Positions 10,601 to 18,474 of a DNA stretch of 64,000 nucleotides are shown here, piece after piece (the stretch's first letter is position 1; the number at the start of each line of letters is the position of its first letter). The notes under the pieces were generated by a model. The model was not told the DNA's origin. It did no database searches and worked only from the letters and a program-made list of their open reading frames with translations. The position numbers and the translations under genes were made by a program. Origin of the DNA: an uncultured Erysipelotrichaceae bacterium. Its GTDB lineage: Bacteria > Bacillota_I > Bacilli_A > RFN20 > CAG-826. The stretch lies in the NCBI GenBank assembly GCA_902802905.1, contig CADCNT010000008.1, positions 27,356 through 91,355 on the forward strand, in the 5' to 3' direction.

Positions 10601-11755
10601 GCTTTCTATGCCCATCAATCTAGCAATTCTTATCTCAAGACAGCATCTCAAGTTATTAGTATCAGTGGCAACTCTAATTTCCAAACTATCAATAATGGCT
10701 TATATTACATTGGGAACACAAACAAAAAGACACTTCTATATCAAGTCCAAGACCTTACTGGAGGAGATTCATTAACACTTTCTATTGCTAGTGGCACAAA
10801 AGCAATTGGCTTCCAAGCATGTGCTAATACTAGATATAAAATCTTTGATTTACCTACCGGATTATTAACTATCTATGGTGAAGGTATGGCTAAAAACATC
10901 ACGCTTGAAGAAGTTAAGGGTGATGGCATTGGTACACTTAGATACATTAACTCTATGGAAAGTTTCATGGGTAAATCTCCAACCATCCCTTGGGATGATC
11001 CTGATTATGATGAAATCTTTGACGACACTGTTGCTGAATATTTTGATAATACAGATTATCGTGATTCCGCTTATCAATATCGTCCACAAATTCAAGCATT
11101 ATATGGTGCATTCTATGGTTGTAGCAATTTAAAAACACTCAACTTTAAGAATATGACAAACATCCGTAAGATTGGCTGGGGCGCTTTTAGTGGCTGTGGC
11201 AACTTAAAGTACATGGTTGGTGATGATGAATATATATATAAATCATATGATAAAACCAAGACCGATGCCACATACAAGGTTATTAATATTAATAACAGAA
11301 CTGCAAATAACCAAATGGTTTTAGATTTACGTGAATGTACAAAATTACATTCGATTGCTAAAGATGCATTTAAAGACTGCGGAAATATTAGAGTAATTCA
11401 TTTACCAGATAATAAAGCTGCTGGTGCAACTGAATCTAATATCTATATCGGTAAAGACCCAGAAGCTACCGGATATGATGGCGCAATTGTTAGTAATAAC
11501 AGCATTAGAATCATGATTGAAGAAACATGGGATTTTGCTAACAACAATTCCTCAGGACATAATGCTGGAGTACATTACCCATCAACAAGTTTTGGAAATA
11601 ACCCGGTTTTCTATCAACTTAAAACCAAAAACGATATTCCTTCTACTGATACATCTAAATATAAATATTGGGTGAAAAGAGATGGATTCTATCTATTGTT
11701 CGACGGAAGTCAACCTGCCGTTGACGCTAGATATTATTTTGATCATCTTTCATAA
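7697..11755 (+). CDS. BspA-type leucine-rich-repeat surface protein
   Basis: This 1352-residue exported protein has an N-terminal signal/anchor (residues about 5-34) followed by many LRR_5 (BspA/TpLRR) repeats. The repeats show patterns such as ITLPQTIEMIGEEAFAYC, VPKNVTYFGSSCFQKC, ITSIGDHAFDSC and IGWGAFSGCGNLKYM along the whole length, interrupted by non-repeat insertions. BspA-type repeats are known adhesion and protein-binding modules in host-associated bacteria and protists. There is no C-terminal membrane helix, so it is either kept by its N-terminal helix or released. GAAAGGAG 10 nt upstream supports the start. It lacks the A-W-[F/Y] ending of the co-operonic proteins, so it may be handled by a different peptidase. 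Confidence 0.85.
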   Translation: MKRFKRIILPIALFTLLSCLAVFVTVSTISTAIARVIVVPTTTFFPITINGHVYKCYSLEDEHGDPTPGVAIAWGETSATVPNEIVIPSSVTHEGNPYTIRAVAKAGFRYCGFKSITLPQTIEMIGEEAFAYCQKLETFKIPHLVDEIKPSTFLDCRALESVKYSDALDNDVYVGNETITSIGDHAFDSCISLRTFYVPKNVTYFGSSCFQKCSKMVNFFFPSRILLNSAIQNYITVRPYAFADCSSLSMVYFEENMKEIDDHAFAQCNTDMVIKYTGNSEPTFKRDGVTQSYWRNKNIDHSTDSSYKYSFATKHSRIVPDEDYPCFRYAIENKAVKLDSSGKYSSKCTVYAIPSSEATSQYACIYKFDVPGETIYSKVDPSIKIYDKDTGELTLPNTLGGKTLKVIKESAFAQVPEITRVKFNTDLVQICRKAFFNCVNIGKNGDTDAAPALDFSACTKLVEVSMTCFQDYTIENKYVTRIILPNCLQYLGDHSFANFVKVNKLVLPNNLQAMADLCFFRLGRSITDDPAIDLILPKSLNDAAAKNAYFEHQNIHTEDNKSFQHKDYTRWYAIGKYAFVYCNSIRSITMEEDTSHVGDSTYTTSVYSNAFKTMPNLLRFQSNANLKYLGKDAFKECPKLREVFLDSTKAESATEDYPWCIDEDTGKYGGTLFQGISPELVLYVSGSKAPKNLENYSITSETGSVQMDVAWNAETEGKEGNTKVYSYSNNLAPDSLYQRSHVPTYYNVASGNDVVYWDPSTKNTVSVPKTPEEYDSGIVSFVKNTSDEYTAARYFYSAGTSDDGGTGTKIIDLTSVPGVSTSDIHKLKVIGSEAFAKSENLTGNNPNDSRAPGLYFILPNTITEISERAFFRKTGDNGDGNGRFGVRVVTYKDNDGNIYLADGTSTTTNIQDIVDYVEKNGTATVSDSDRRGYCVLPNTVTTIGKLAFYNNIFKNIYLSSALKFIGHAAFYAHQSSNSYLKTASQVISISGNSNFQTINNGLYYIGNTNKKTLLYQVQDLTGGDSLTLSIASGTKAIGFQACANTRYKIFDLPTGLLTIYGEGMAKNITLEEVKGDGIGTLRYINSMESFMGKSPTIPWDDPDYDEIFDDTVAEYFDNTDYRDSAYQYRPQIQALYGAFYGCSNLKTLNFKNMTNIRKIGWGAFSGCGNLKYMVGDDEYIYKSYDKTKTDATYKVININNRTANNQMVLDLRECTKLHSIAKDAFKDCGNIRVIHLPDNKAAGATESNIYIGKDPEATGYDGAIVSNNSIRIMIEETWDFANNNSSGHNAGVHYPSTSFGNNPVFYQLKTKNDIPSTDTSKYKYWVKRDGFYLLFDGSQPAVDARYYFDHLS

Positions 11756-11771
11756 ATAAGGAGGCTAATCT

Positions 11772-13952
11772 ATGAATAAGTTTAAATTAGCACTTTCCAA
11801 AGTAGCGGAATTCCTCGGCTTTAAGAGAAATTCCCAGTACGTGAACGAGTATATCCATAGGACCAACATTCGTTCTGCTATTTATATGGCGGGTGTAGTA
11901 GCGATATTGGAAATTTGGCTCATCATTAGACAACACCAAAAATATATTATCCCTTCTGTTCAAGGTGGAGCCCCTTACTTTGAAACTTTATTTAACAATA
12001 CATCGCTTTTCTGGATCATGATGGTCCTCGGATTTTCGATGTTCTTCTATTCCTTATTTTTCTTATCTAAAAAAAGAAGTAAAGCATTATTTATCACTAT
12101 TTTGGTAATTTCCGCGATTGGAATTACCTTATGCTGCTTACTTCCTTTAGAAAATAGAATTAAGAACTATAACCCTAAGCGTCTTATTGATACGATATTG
12201 TTGATTATCTTATATTCTAGCGCTTTTATTTATCACGCTTTTGTTGGAGCAGCTACTTTGCTTTTACATAAAGGCAAGAAGATTGAATGGCTGCATTGCA
12301 TCTTAATCATTACTTTATTCGCTGTGACATTGCTTATTTTTGGAGTCAAGGTCTCGTATGGCGATTTCACAAGTTTAAAAAGCGGAGCGCCAAATCCTGA
12401 CTATAAACAGATTATATGCTTCTTAATGATGGTGCTTTATGTCGGTTGCCTACTTATTTGGAGACCTTATATTTCTGTTGCCATCTTAGGATCTGTATTC
12501 TTGGGCTTCTATTTCATGCTCAAATACTTAAATCCATCAACTAGATATTTTTCTGAAGGTGATGAAGTTAACTATTTAACATTCTTTATCTCCCTTGCTA
12601 TGGTGTCAGTTTCTATCTTCCAACAAAGAAACTTAGAGGCTCATAAAGATGAAGAACTGGAAATTTTAGCGACCAAAGATAAGTTATCTGATTTATATTC
12701 TTTTGAATATTTCTGCAAACTTTGTAGCGAAAAAATTAAAGAAGAAAACATTCAAGATAAAGAATACATTTACCTATTCTTTGATATCACATCATTCAAA
12801 GTACTTAACGATCAAAAAGGATTTGAATACGGTAATGCTTTCTTAAGAAAAGTTGGTGATATCTTAAAAGAAGAATGGCCAAACGAATTATTAACTAGAC
12901 AAGGCGACGACCACTTTGTGGTTTTCGTTAAAAACGAAAATATCGAAGAAAAGATTAACTCGGTCGAGGAAAAGATAAGAAGCTTAGACGCTGATGTAAG
13001 ACCAGGTGTTAAAGTTGGTGGCTATACATTCACTTCAACGAGATTAGATCCTCACTCATCAGTAGAAAAAGCGAGATACGCTTTCTCGGCTTTAAAATCT
13101 CAAGCAGGCCATAATAACTACTTAAAATACAACCATGAAATGAGCAAGAGATATGCTTTAGTTCAATACATTGTCTCTCATATTGATGAAGCAGTGGAAA
13201 AAGGATGGATTGTCGCTTACTATCAACCAGTCGTGTTCGCTAAAGATCGAAAACTTTGCGGTGTAGAAGCCCTTGCTAGATGGATTGACCCAGAAAATGG
13301 ATTCCTTAATCCAGGTGTGTTCGTTGGTGCCTTGGAAGACGCCCAACTAGCGTATAAACTCGATTTAGCAATGTTAGAGAATGTGTGTCGCAACATGAGA
13401 AGAGTATTAGATGCTAATGAGACTGTTGTTCCTACATCAATTAACTTCTCTAGAGCCGACTTCTCCATCGTCGATGTTCCTCAAGAAATTGTTAATATTA
13501 CCAATAAATATAATATTCCAACTCACTATCTCCATATTGAAATCACTGAAAGTGCGTTGCTTGAAGAGCATTTCGACTTAAAAGAAGCTATTAGAAGAAT
13601 CAAAGAAAACGGATTTGAAGTTTGGCTTGATGACTTCGGTAGTGGATATTCTTCTTTCAATACCTTAAAAGACTATAACTTTGACATGCTTAAACTTGAT
13701 ATGGAATTCTTAAAAGGTTTTGAAACCAATAAGAAATCTCGCCCATTAATCAAAGCCGTTATTGAAATGGCAAAACAAATCGATATGCACACTTTAGCAG
13801 AAGGTGTGGAGACCGATGAACAAGCTGAATTCCTTAAAAGCGTTGGCTGTGAAAAACTCCAAGGTTATCTCATTTCTAAACCAATAACCTACGAAGATTT
13901 GAATAATGGAATTGCAGAAGGCAAGTTTGTTATTTCTAAAGATTTAAAATAA
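11772..13952 (+). CDS. Membrane-bound GGDEF-like/EAL c-di-GMP phosphodiesterase
   Basis: This 726-residue protein has seven or eight N-terminal membrane helices (residues about 35-285), a GGDEF-like domain and a C-terminal EAL domain. The GGDEF signature is degenerate (TRQGDDHFVV near residue 374), so cyclase activity is unlikely. The EAL domain keeps its metal and catalytic residues: EALARW (near 498), SINFS, EITES, LDDFGSGYSS, LKLD, AEGVET and QGYLISKP. It should hydrolyse c-di-GMP at the membrane. It is the last gene of a transcript that begins with a c-di-GMP riboswitch and could lower the ligand that controls its own expression. Start: TAAGGAGG Shine-Dalgarno at 11757-11764. Confidence 0.9.
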   Translation: MNKFKLALSKVAEFLGFKRNSQYVNEYIHRTNIRSAIYMAGVVAILEIWLIIRQHQKYIIPSVQGGAPYFETLFNNTSLFWIMMVLGFSMFFYSLFFLSKKRSKALFITILVISAIGITLCCLLPLENRIKNYNPKRLIDTILLIILYSSAFIYHAFVGAATLLLHKGKKIEWLHCILIITLFAVTLLIFGVKVSYGDFTSLKSGAPNPDYKQIICFLMMVLYVGCLLIWRPYISVAILGSVFLGFYFMLKYLNPSTRYFSEGDEVNYLTFFISLAMVSVSIFQQRNLEAHKDEELEILATKDKLSDLYSFEYFCKLCSEKIKEENIQDKEYIYLFFDITSFKVLNDQKGFEYGNAFLRKVGDILKEEWPNELLTRQGDDHFVVFVKNENIEEKINSVEEKIRSLDADVRPGVKVGGYTFTSTRLDPHSSVEKARYAFSALKSQAGHNNYLKYNHEMSKRYALVQYIVSHIDEAVEKGWIVAYYQPVVFAKDRKLCGVEALARWIDPENGFLNPGVFVGALEDAQLAYKLDLAMLENVCRNMRRVLDANETVVPTSINFSRADFSIVDVPQEIVNITNKYNIPTHYLHIEITESALLEEHFDLKEAIRRIKENGFEVWLDDFGSGYSSFNTLKDYNFDMLKLDMEFLKGFETNKKSRPLIKAVIEMAKQIDMHTLAEGVETDEQAEFLKSVGCEKLQGYLISKPITYEDLNNGIAEGKFVISKDLK

Positions 13953-13974
13953 TCATCGTATTTGATGAATAATC

Positions 13975-14003
13975 ACATGTGGCAATCACATGTTTTTATT
14001 TTT
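13975..14003 (+). terminator. Intrinsic terminator of riboswitch operon 1
   Basis: Perfect stem ACATGTG/CACATGT with a 5-nt loop, followed by TTTTTATTTTT. Confidence 0.85.
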
Positions 14004-14171
14004 GATCAAAGAAGTGGTGCCTCTTTTACTCATGCTTCTTTTAAAAAATGATCTTAATTTTTCTTACAACACAAATAGGGAAAATCGCCATTTGAGATAG
14101 TAGAAACGATATTTTTCTATAATTCTTATGATCTTCTTTCTTGCTAAATATAAATATTTAATAAAAAAATA

Positions 14172-14337
14172 TTGCTAAAAAAATCAAAACGATAATAAAA
14201 TAATAGTGCATCACAAATGTGTTATCTAAGGAAGTCCCAATCCTTATACAACGACAAGCGATGTAACTTAACTATCATCCATTCAATTTAAAAAAATGAC
14301 AAGTTGAATGATTTTTGTCGTTTATAAGGAGAAAAAC
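14172..14337 (+). promoter_or_regulatory. Promoter and structured, attenuator-like leader of the major subunit gene
   Basis: A promoter-like TTGCTA (14172) and TAAAAT (14196) precede about 130 nt of leader. It contains hairpins CACA/TGTG (14212-14221), TAAGGA/TCCTTA (14227-14246) and TACA/TGTA inside TTA/TAA (about 14243-14260). It ends with a 9-bp hairpin ATTCAATTT/AAGTTGAAT (14281-14309) followed by TTTTT, an intrinsic terminator. The terminator ends 22 nt before the ATG at 14338, just ahead of the AAGGAG Shine-Dalgarno, so full-length transcription requires read-through. It is not GEMM-I, and I do not recognise the aptamer, if there is one. The 170 nt from 14004 to 14171 hold nothing I can identify. 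Confidence 0.5.
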
Positions 14338-15243
14338 ATGAAAAAATCTAAAATTATTGTTCCTGCTTTAGCGATGATTGCATTTTCAACAGCTGCGTCA
14401 ATTGCCGGATCTGTGGCATGGTTTACTGCGAGTAGACAAGTCACAATCTCTGCTGGCAATTATACAGTCGTTAAGTTAACTTCTAACTTAGACTGTACAC
14501 TTGCCGCTGGCGTCGGTACTACATTTACTGGTAAAACTGTTACTTTCAATGGTAAATTAACTGATGGTTCATTTAATCACAAAACAAAGAACATCTACAC
14601 ACCTGCTTCAGATGGTTTATCAATTGCAAAAGAGACAGCTTTACCTACTAATCCAACTGCTGAACAATTAGCCACATTGACCACTGCTATGGAAAGAGGA
14701 ACAGTTGGTGGCCTTAAGGTTTATACCGCTGCCACCTTCAGAATCACTTTCACTGTTAACTTTGGTGCTGACCAATTAGATTTAGGTTTATTCCTAAATA
14801 ACACTGCTAGTAAATCACAATTTACTACAGCCGGCACACCTATTACTGCAAAAGGTTTTAGAATGGCAATAGTTCCTGATGCTTCTGCAGAAAAAGCGAA
14901 AGTGTTTGCTGATTTACAGGAATCAGGAAAATGTAAATACGTTGCTGGTACAGATAACTATGCTGGTACAGAATACGTTGCTTCCGATAAGGATTTAATC
15001 GACATTAACTATACCGAAGCTTTACCAGATTCAAGCACAGAACGTGCTACCGCTATTGCTAGACCTGATTTCTTAGGTACAATCGCCGCACCTTCTGCTG
15101 GTGGAAATGTTTCTGTTTCCTACACAGTTGTTTGCTGGTTTGAAGGTACTGATGAAAACATCGTTAACCGTAATGATGTTAATGAATATCAAACAGTTGC
15201 TGCCTCTTTAGTCTTCGATGCTGTCGATCTAAAAGCTGCATAA
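14338..15243 (+). CDS. TasA-like SipW-signal protein, probable major filament subunit
   Basis: This 301-residue protein (counted from 14338) has a textbook SipW-type signal: KKSK, a small/hydrophobic core and GSVAWFTASRQ, with cleavage expected before W. The mature chain is Ala/Thr/Gly-rich, almost Cys-free and beta-rich. It ends with VSYTVVCWFEGTDEN and then NEYQTVAASLVFDAVDL, resembling the C-terminal strands of TasA/camelysin-type subunits. I choose ATG 14338 over the in-frame ATG at 14308 because AAGGAG lies 7 nt before it and 14308 falls in the terminator hairpin. It is transcribed alone between an attenuator-like leader and a strong terminator, which fits an abundant subunit. The family assignment rests on the signal and overall layout; overall identity to TasA is not obvious. 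Confidence 0.7.
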   Translation: MKKSKIIVPALAMIAFSTAASIAGSVAWFTASRQVTISAGNYTVVKLTSNLDCTLAAGVGTTFTGKTVTFNGKLTDGSFNHKTKNIYTPASDGLSIAKETALPTNPTAEQLATLTTAMERGTVGGLKVYTAATFRITFTVNFGADQLDLGLFLNNTASKSQFTTAGTPITAKGFRMAIVPDASAEKAKVFADLQESGKCKYVAGTDNYAGTEYVASDKDLIDINYTEALPDSSTERATAIARPDFLGTIAAPSAGGNVSVSYTVVCWFEGTDENIVNRNDVNEYQTVAASLVFDAVDLKAA

Positions 15244-15268
15244 TCGTTACTTTAGTAAACAAAATACT

Positions 15269-15296
15269 GAGCCTTCCCTCACCGGAGGGCTCTTTA
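15269..15296 (+). terminator. Intrinsic terminator after the TasA-like gene
   Basis: Stem GAGCCTTCC/GGAGGGCTC with a 6-nt loop, followed by a T-rich stretch. Confidence 0.85.
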
Positions 15297-15321
15297 TTAT
15301 ATAAATATATAAATAAAAGTA

Positions 15322-15354
15322 TTGACTAGTTCAAATAATCGTGTAAACTATAAT
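15322..15354 (+). promoter_or_regulatory. Promoter for riboswitch operon 2
   Basis: TTGACT (15322-15327) pairs at 16 nt with TAAACT (15344-15349). A perfect TATAAT (15349-15354) overlaps it but would have a long 21-nt spacer. Either places the start of the RNA just before the aptamer. Confidence 0.55.
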
Positions 15355-15364
15355 CAAGTTTAAA

Positions 15365-15482
15365 GGCAAAACTGGAGTGATCCAGTGACGCAAAGCTATA
15401 GGGTCTAAACGTTATTAGATAGCCAGTTGCCTTAGAAGAACAATGATGTTCGTTGTTAGGATGATAGGCAATTGGCATTTTT
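15365..15482 (+). promoter_or_regulatory. c-di-GMP-I (GEMM-I) riboswitch with terminator-type expression platform, operon 2
   Basis: The aptamer (15365-15431) carries GGCAAAACTGG, hairpin ACTGG/CCAGT, GACGCAAAG, GGTCTAA and AGCCAGTTGCC, the GEMM-I consensus order. P1 is GGCAA (15365-15369) with TTGCC (15427-15431). Downstream, GGCAATTGGC (15467-15476) is complementary to GCCAGTTGCC (15422-15431) and is followed by ATTTTT. That makes a 10-bp intrinsic terminator sharing the 3' strand of P1. Ligand binding, which stabilises P1, should therefore block the terminator: the sequence predicts an ON switch for the operon from 15525. This sign is an inference from base pairing. Confidence 0.9.
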
Positions 15483-15524
15483 GTATCTTCATTGGGACAC
15501 TCACCTTTTCGAAAGGTAAAAACT

Positions 15525-16331
15525 ATGTACAGACTAGAATACGTGAGAAAACGGAAAAGAAGAAGAATGGTGGCGTTAGTCGGAGGTATTTCGACTGTAG
15601 TCGTCGCGACTTTTGCCATTGTCGCTTTCTTAGGCCGATTCGTTGGGACATTTACGGTATCGCTAGAAGCCCGAGATGTCGAATTAACGTTATTGGAGAA
15701 GAAAGACTCTACGGATTATAGTTCTTTTTTAAGGGTCAACTCATTGGTGCCCTTCCAAGAATTCACTTACAGCTATTTTGCTGATTATGGTGGAGACGAA
15801 GAAATTGATAATGAAGCTAACGGAATCAAATATGGTGCAAACCTAGATGAAGCCGGAAACATGAAATCCTTCAATTTCTTTAAATACACTTATTACGTGA
15901 AGAACATTGGAACTAGAGCAGCAAAATATGATTGGTCTGTCAACATTATCGAGAATGTGAAAACAAGTGATGGAAGATCATTGCTCGATACATTGAGAGT
16001 TGTAATTTATGATGATGGGGTCAAAACCGTTTATGGTAAGGCTCTTTCTGAACCACATTATGACGAACACGGGGAACCAGATTATCGTGCCCCTGTATCA
16101 ATCGACGAAGACAAAGCAACTGTTGAATTCCCATTTATGGGATACGCAGAGAAATTCAGTTCTTCAACAACGATCACGGCAGCTCGTGGTCAAAAAATAG
16201 ACATAGGAGAAACGAAAAGGTACACAATTGTTACTTGGCTTGAAGGTTTCAGGTCGAGCAACGAAGAATTCGCACCTAGAGGTGCAACAGTAAAATTAGG
16301 AGTTGAAATAAACGCTTATGAAAATGAATAA
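15525..16331 (+). CDS. Membrane-anchored TasA-like cluster protein
   Basis: This 268-residue protein is the first gene after the ON riboswitch. A highly basic N terminus (VRKRKRRR) is followed by one hydrophobic helix (residues about 15-36) ending in GRFVGTFTVSLEA. Unlike its neighbours there is no A-W-[F/Y] ending, so it may stay anchored and act as base or initiator of the structure (inference). The C terminus has the strand motif TIVTWLEGF and then VKLGVEINA, shared with the four paralogues in the cluster. The chosen ATG has AAAGG in front, and that Shine-Dalgarno lies in a small hairpin ACCTTT/AAAGGT (15503-15517). An upstream in-frame ATG at 15492 lacks a site. Confidence 0.65.
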   Translation: MYRLEYVRKRKRRRMVALVGGISTVVVATFAIVAFLGRFVGTFTVSLEARDVELTLLEKKDSTDYSSFLRVNSLVPFQEFTYSYFADYGGDEEIDNEANGIKYGANLDEAGNMKSFNFFKYTYYVKNIGTRAAKYDWSVNIIENVKTSDGRSLLDTLRVVIYDDGVKTVYGKALSEPHYDEHGEPDYRAPVSIDEDKATVEFPFMGYAEKFSSSTTITAARGQKIDIGETKRYTIVTWLEGFRSSNEEFAPRGATVKLGVEINAYENE

Positions 16332-17307
16332 AAAACTAATCGTTCCATTTCTTTCCACAATTATCGGCTTGTCAATAGCCGGTGGATTAGGTGGAGCATT
16401 TGCGTGGTATCAATTCAATAGTACTGTCACAACTGCATTTATTGGTCAATCCGTAGCAGATACAGGTTTACTCCAAATCGGTTACATGGATTCCAGTAGC
16501 GATATGCATTGGGGCAAAGAGTATGTTCTTGCAGATACAAACTTAATTCCTGTTACATTCGGACAACTTAATACAGATGGTTCATTACGTTCTACAGCTT
16601 ATGGTTATCCAGAAGCTGGTAAACAAAGTGGTAGTGACTATACATCTGGTTGGACACCAATTCAACAAGGAAAAGGTTTCTATCAATATGATATCTATTT
16701 AAGAGCGCTTAAGGCAGATTCACAAGCCACTGGAGATGCCTCTCAACAAATCAATCCTGGCTACAAATTAGTAGAAAAGGATGTTTACATTTCTAACTTA
16801 GTGTTAGAAGGTGTTGATGATAACACAAACGGCACTCTTATTACAAATGCAATGAGATTACATCTTGATGTAAAAGATGGAACAAAAACACTCGTTTCAA
16901 ACAAAGCCGTCACTAATCTCGCGCTTAGCGGACAATTAGACTTAGACGGTAACGGATTAGTTGATACTTATGATGTCATGCCTTGGGAATCAGGGTATGG
17001 CGATCCAGTTATGTACGGTATTACTGGTGAAACACAAACAACCAAAGCAATTAGCGATGTTGTTGAAACACCAGATCCAACAACCGGATTATATCCATCA
17101 ACTGCAACAGCCAAAAAGATTTGCACAACAAAGACAGGCGCTGAAATGGTTAAAATCACCGTTACAGTTTGGCTTGAAGGTTGGGCATTACTTAAAAACA
17201 AAGCGGATAGCGATGATTTAAGTGCTGTTTGGAACCCAGCAATGAATTCTGGCATGAAAGTCCATGCTGGTATTGTGTTTGATGCTGGTCGTAACCTTAT
17301 TGGTTAA
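16318..17307 (+). CDS. SipW-signal filament protein paralogue A
   Basis: This 329-residue exported protein has a SipW-type signal ending in GGAFAWYQFNSTVT. The mature protein begins with TAFIGQSVADTGLLQIG, matched in the next gene by SFIGTSVAKSALLNVG. It has a calcium-loop-like segment DLDGNGLVDTYDVM near residue 205 and ends with VTVTVWLEGW then GMKVHAGIVFDA. These blocks recur in the following one or two genes, so they are diverged tandem duplicates. The start overlaps the end of the previous gene by 14 nt, with GGAG 13 nt upstream; ATG 16324 is an alternative two codons later. Structural role inferred; no enzymatic motif seen. Confidence 0.65.
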   Translation: MKMNKKLIVPFLSTIIGLSIAGGLGGAFAWYQFNSTVTTAFIGQSVADTGLLQIGYMDSSSDMHWGKEYVLADTNLIPVTFGQLNTDGSLRSTAYGYPEAGKQSGSDYTSGWTPIQQGKGFYQYDIYLRALKADSQATGDASQQINPGYKLVEKDVYISNLVLEGVDDNTNGTLITNAMRLHLDVKDGTKTLVSNKAVTNLALSGQLDLDGNGLVDTYDVMPWESGYGDPVMYGITGETQTTKAISDVVETPDPTTGLYPSTATAKKICTTKTGAEMVKITVTVWLEGWALLKNKADSDDLSAVWNPAMNSGMKVHAGIVFDAGRNLIG

Positions 17308-17333
17308 TTGAAAATTAATAGGGAAGAGCAATT

Positions 17334-18455
17334 GTGAAAAGACAAAATCAAATAACATTCGGCCTTTTACTTGGCGCTGCGTTAACAACTGTTGGCATTA
17401 TTGGCGCAACAGCAGGTTCTTTAGCGTGGTATGCATATTCTAGATCCACAAAATTTTCCTTCATCGGAACTTCTGTGGCTAAGTCCGCATTATTAAATGT
17501 TGGTATCGTCGATGATGCTGGAACACCAGCTTTGTCTGATGAATTTATCGCTAGATACAATCTAGAAAGAGAAGAATATGATGGCCACTCTATTGTTTTC
17601 ACGCACGCTACGGATGGTTTAGATTATCATGTTATTTCAGAATACTTATTTAATAGTGGATATGCGTCTAGCTTGCTCTTCCCTTTAACCACGCAAGCTC
17701 GTGTTATTTCTGATCAAAGTCAATTGTATTTATTTGAATCACCAGTTTATGGATCAACAACGTTATCGACAGAAGCTGATATTCAACATTATGTTCAAAT
17801 ACCTCTTGCCTTCCGCATGGATGATGGTAATGGTGGAAGTTTACATGATATCGATGTTTGGCTTACTGATGTAAGCGTTAAAGCATCTGGTGAAAAAATA
17901 GATCAAGCACTTCGTGTTTTTGTGGAAAATAGCCAACGTAAGTTCCTCATGAAACCAGCAGAAAAAACAGTTTTATCGGGCTCAACGAAAGTAGGAGGTG
18001 TCCTCGATTTAGATGGTGATGGCACCTATGACTACAATTTAGGTAATGGTAAAGAATTATATTATGGCCAATATAGTGGCACCCTTACTCATGCTGCTGA
18101 TGAATATGGAATAGACAAAGAACATGCTCCGTATGATAATGTCAACGATGTTGAAGATGAAAGACAATCAACTTTCTATAGTAAACACGCTGAACATGCA
18201 AAAGTTGCAGACTTAACTAATGTCACTCCATTTGTTGCAGAATATGAGACATTTGCTTCTGTAAAACCAAGTATTAATGCAAATGGTGACTACTACGAAG
18301 GTGCAACGGGCAAAAAGATTACTACTACCAACAGTACAGATGGCGTTGGATACGTCACCTTTACAATTTATATCGAAGGCTGGGACCACGTAGTGGTCGA
18401 TAGAGCCGCAAACTATTCCTTCAACTTAGGACTAAAGTTTGAAGTAAATAAATAA
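17334..18455 (+). CDS. SipW-signal filament protein paralogue B
   Basis: This 373-residue exported protein starts at GTG, with AGGGAAGAG about 5 nt upstream. The signal ends in GSLAWYAYSRS. It shares with paralogue A the FIGTSVAKSALLNVG block after the signal, an acidic GVLDLDGDGTYDYN loop near residue 222 (EF-hand-like spacing of Asp residues), and the C-terminal VTFTIYIEGWDHV then NLGLKFEV. The Asp-rich loop suggests calcium-stabilised subunits (inference). The gene lies 26 nt after paralogue A and 19 nt before the next, in one operon. Confidence 0.65.
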   Translation: MKRQNQITFGLLLGAALTTVGIIGATAGSLAWYAYSRSTKFSFIGTSVAKSALLNVGIVDDAGTPALSDEFIARYNLEREEYDGHSIVFTHATDGLDYHVISEYLFNSGYASSLLFPLTTQARVISDQSQLYLFESPVYGSTTLSTEADIQHYVQIPLAFRMDDGNGGSLHDIDVWLTDVSVKASGEKIDQALRVFVENSQRKFLMKPAEKTVLSGSTKVGGVLDLDGDGTYDYNLGNGKELYYGQYSGTLTHAADEYGIDKEHAPYDNVNDVEDERQSTFYSKHAEHAKVADLTNVTPFVAEYETFASVKPSINANGDYYEGATGKKITTTNSTDGVGYVTFTIYIEGWDHVVVDRAANYSFNLGLKFEVNK

Positions 18456-18474
18456 TTAATTCTTTTATATATTA

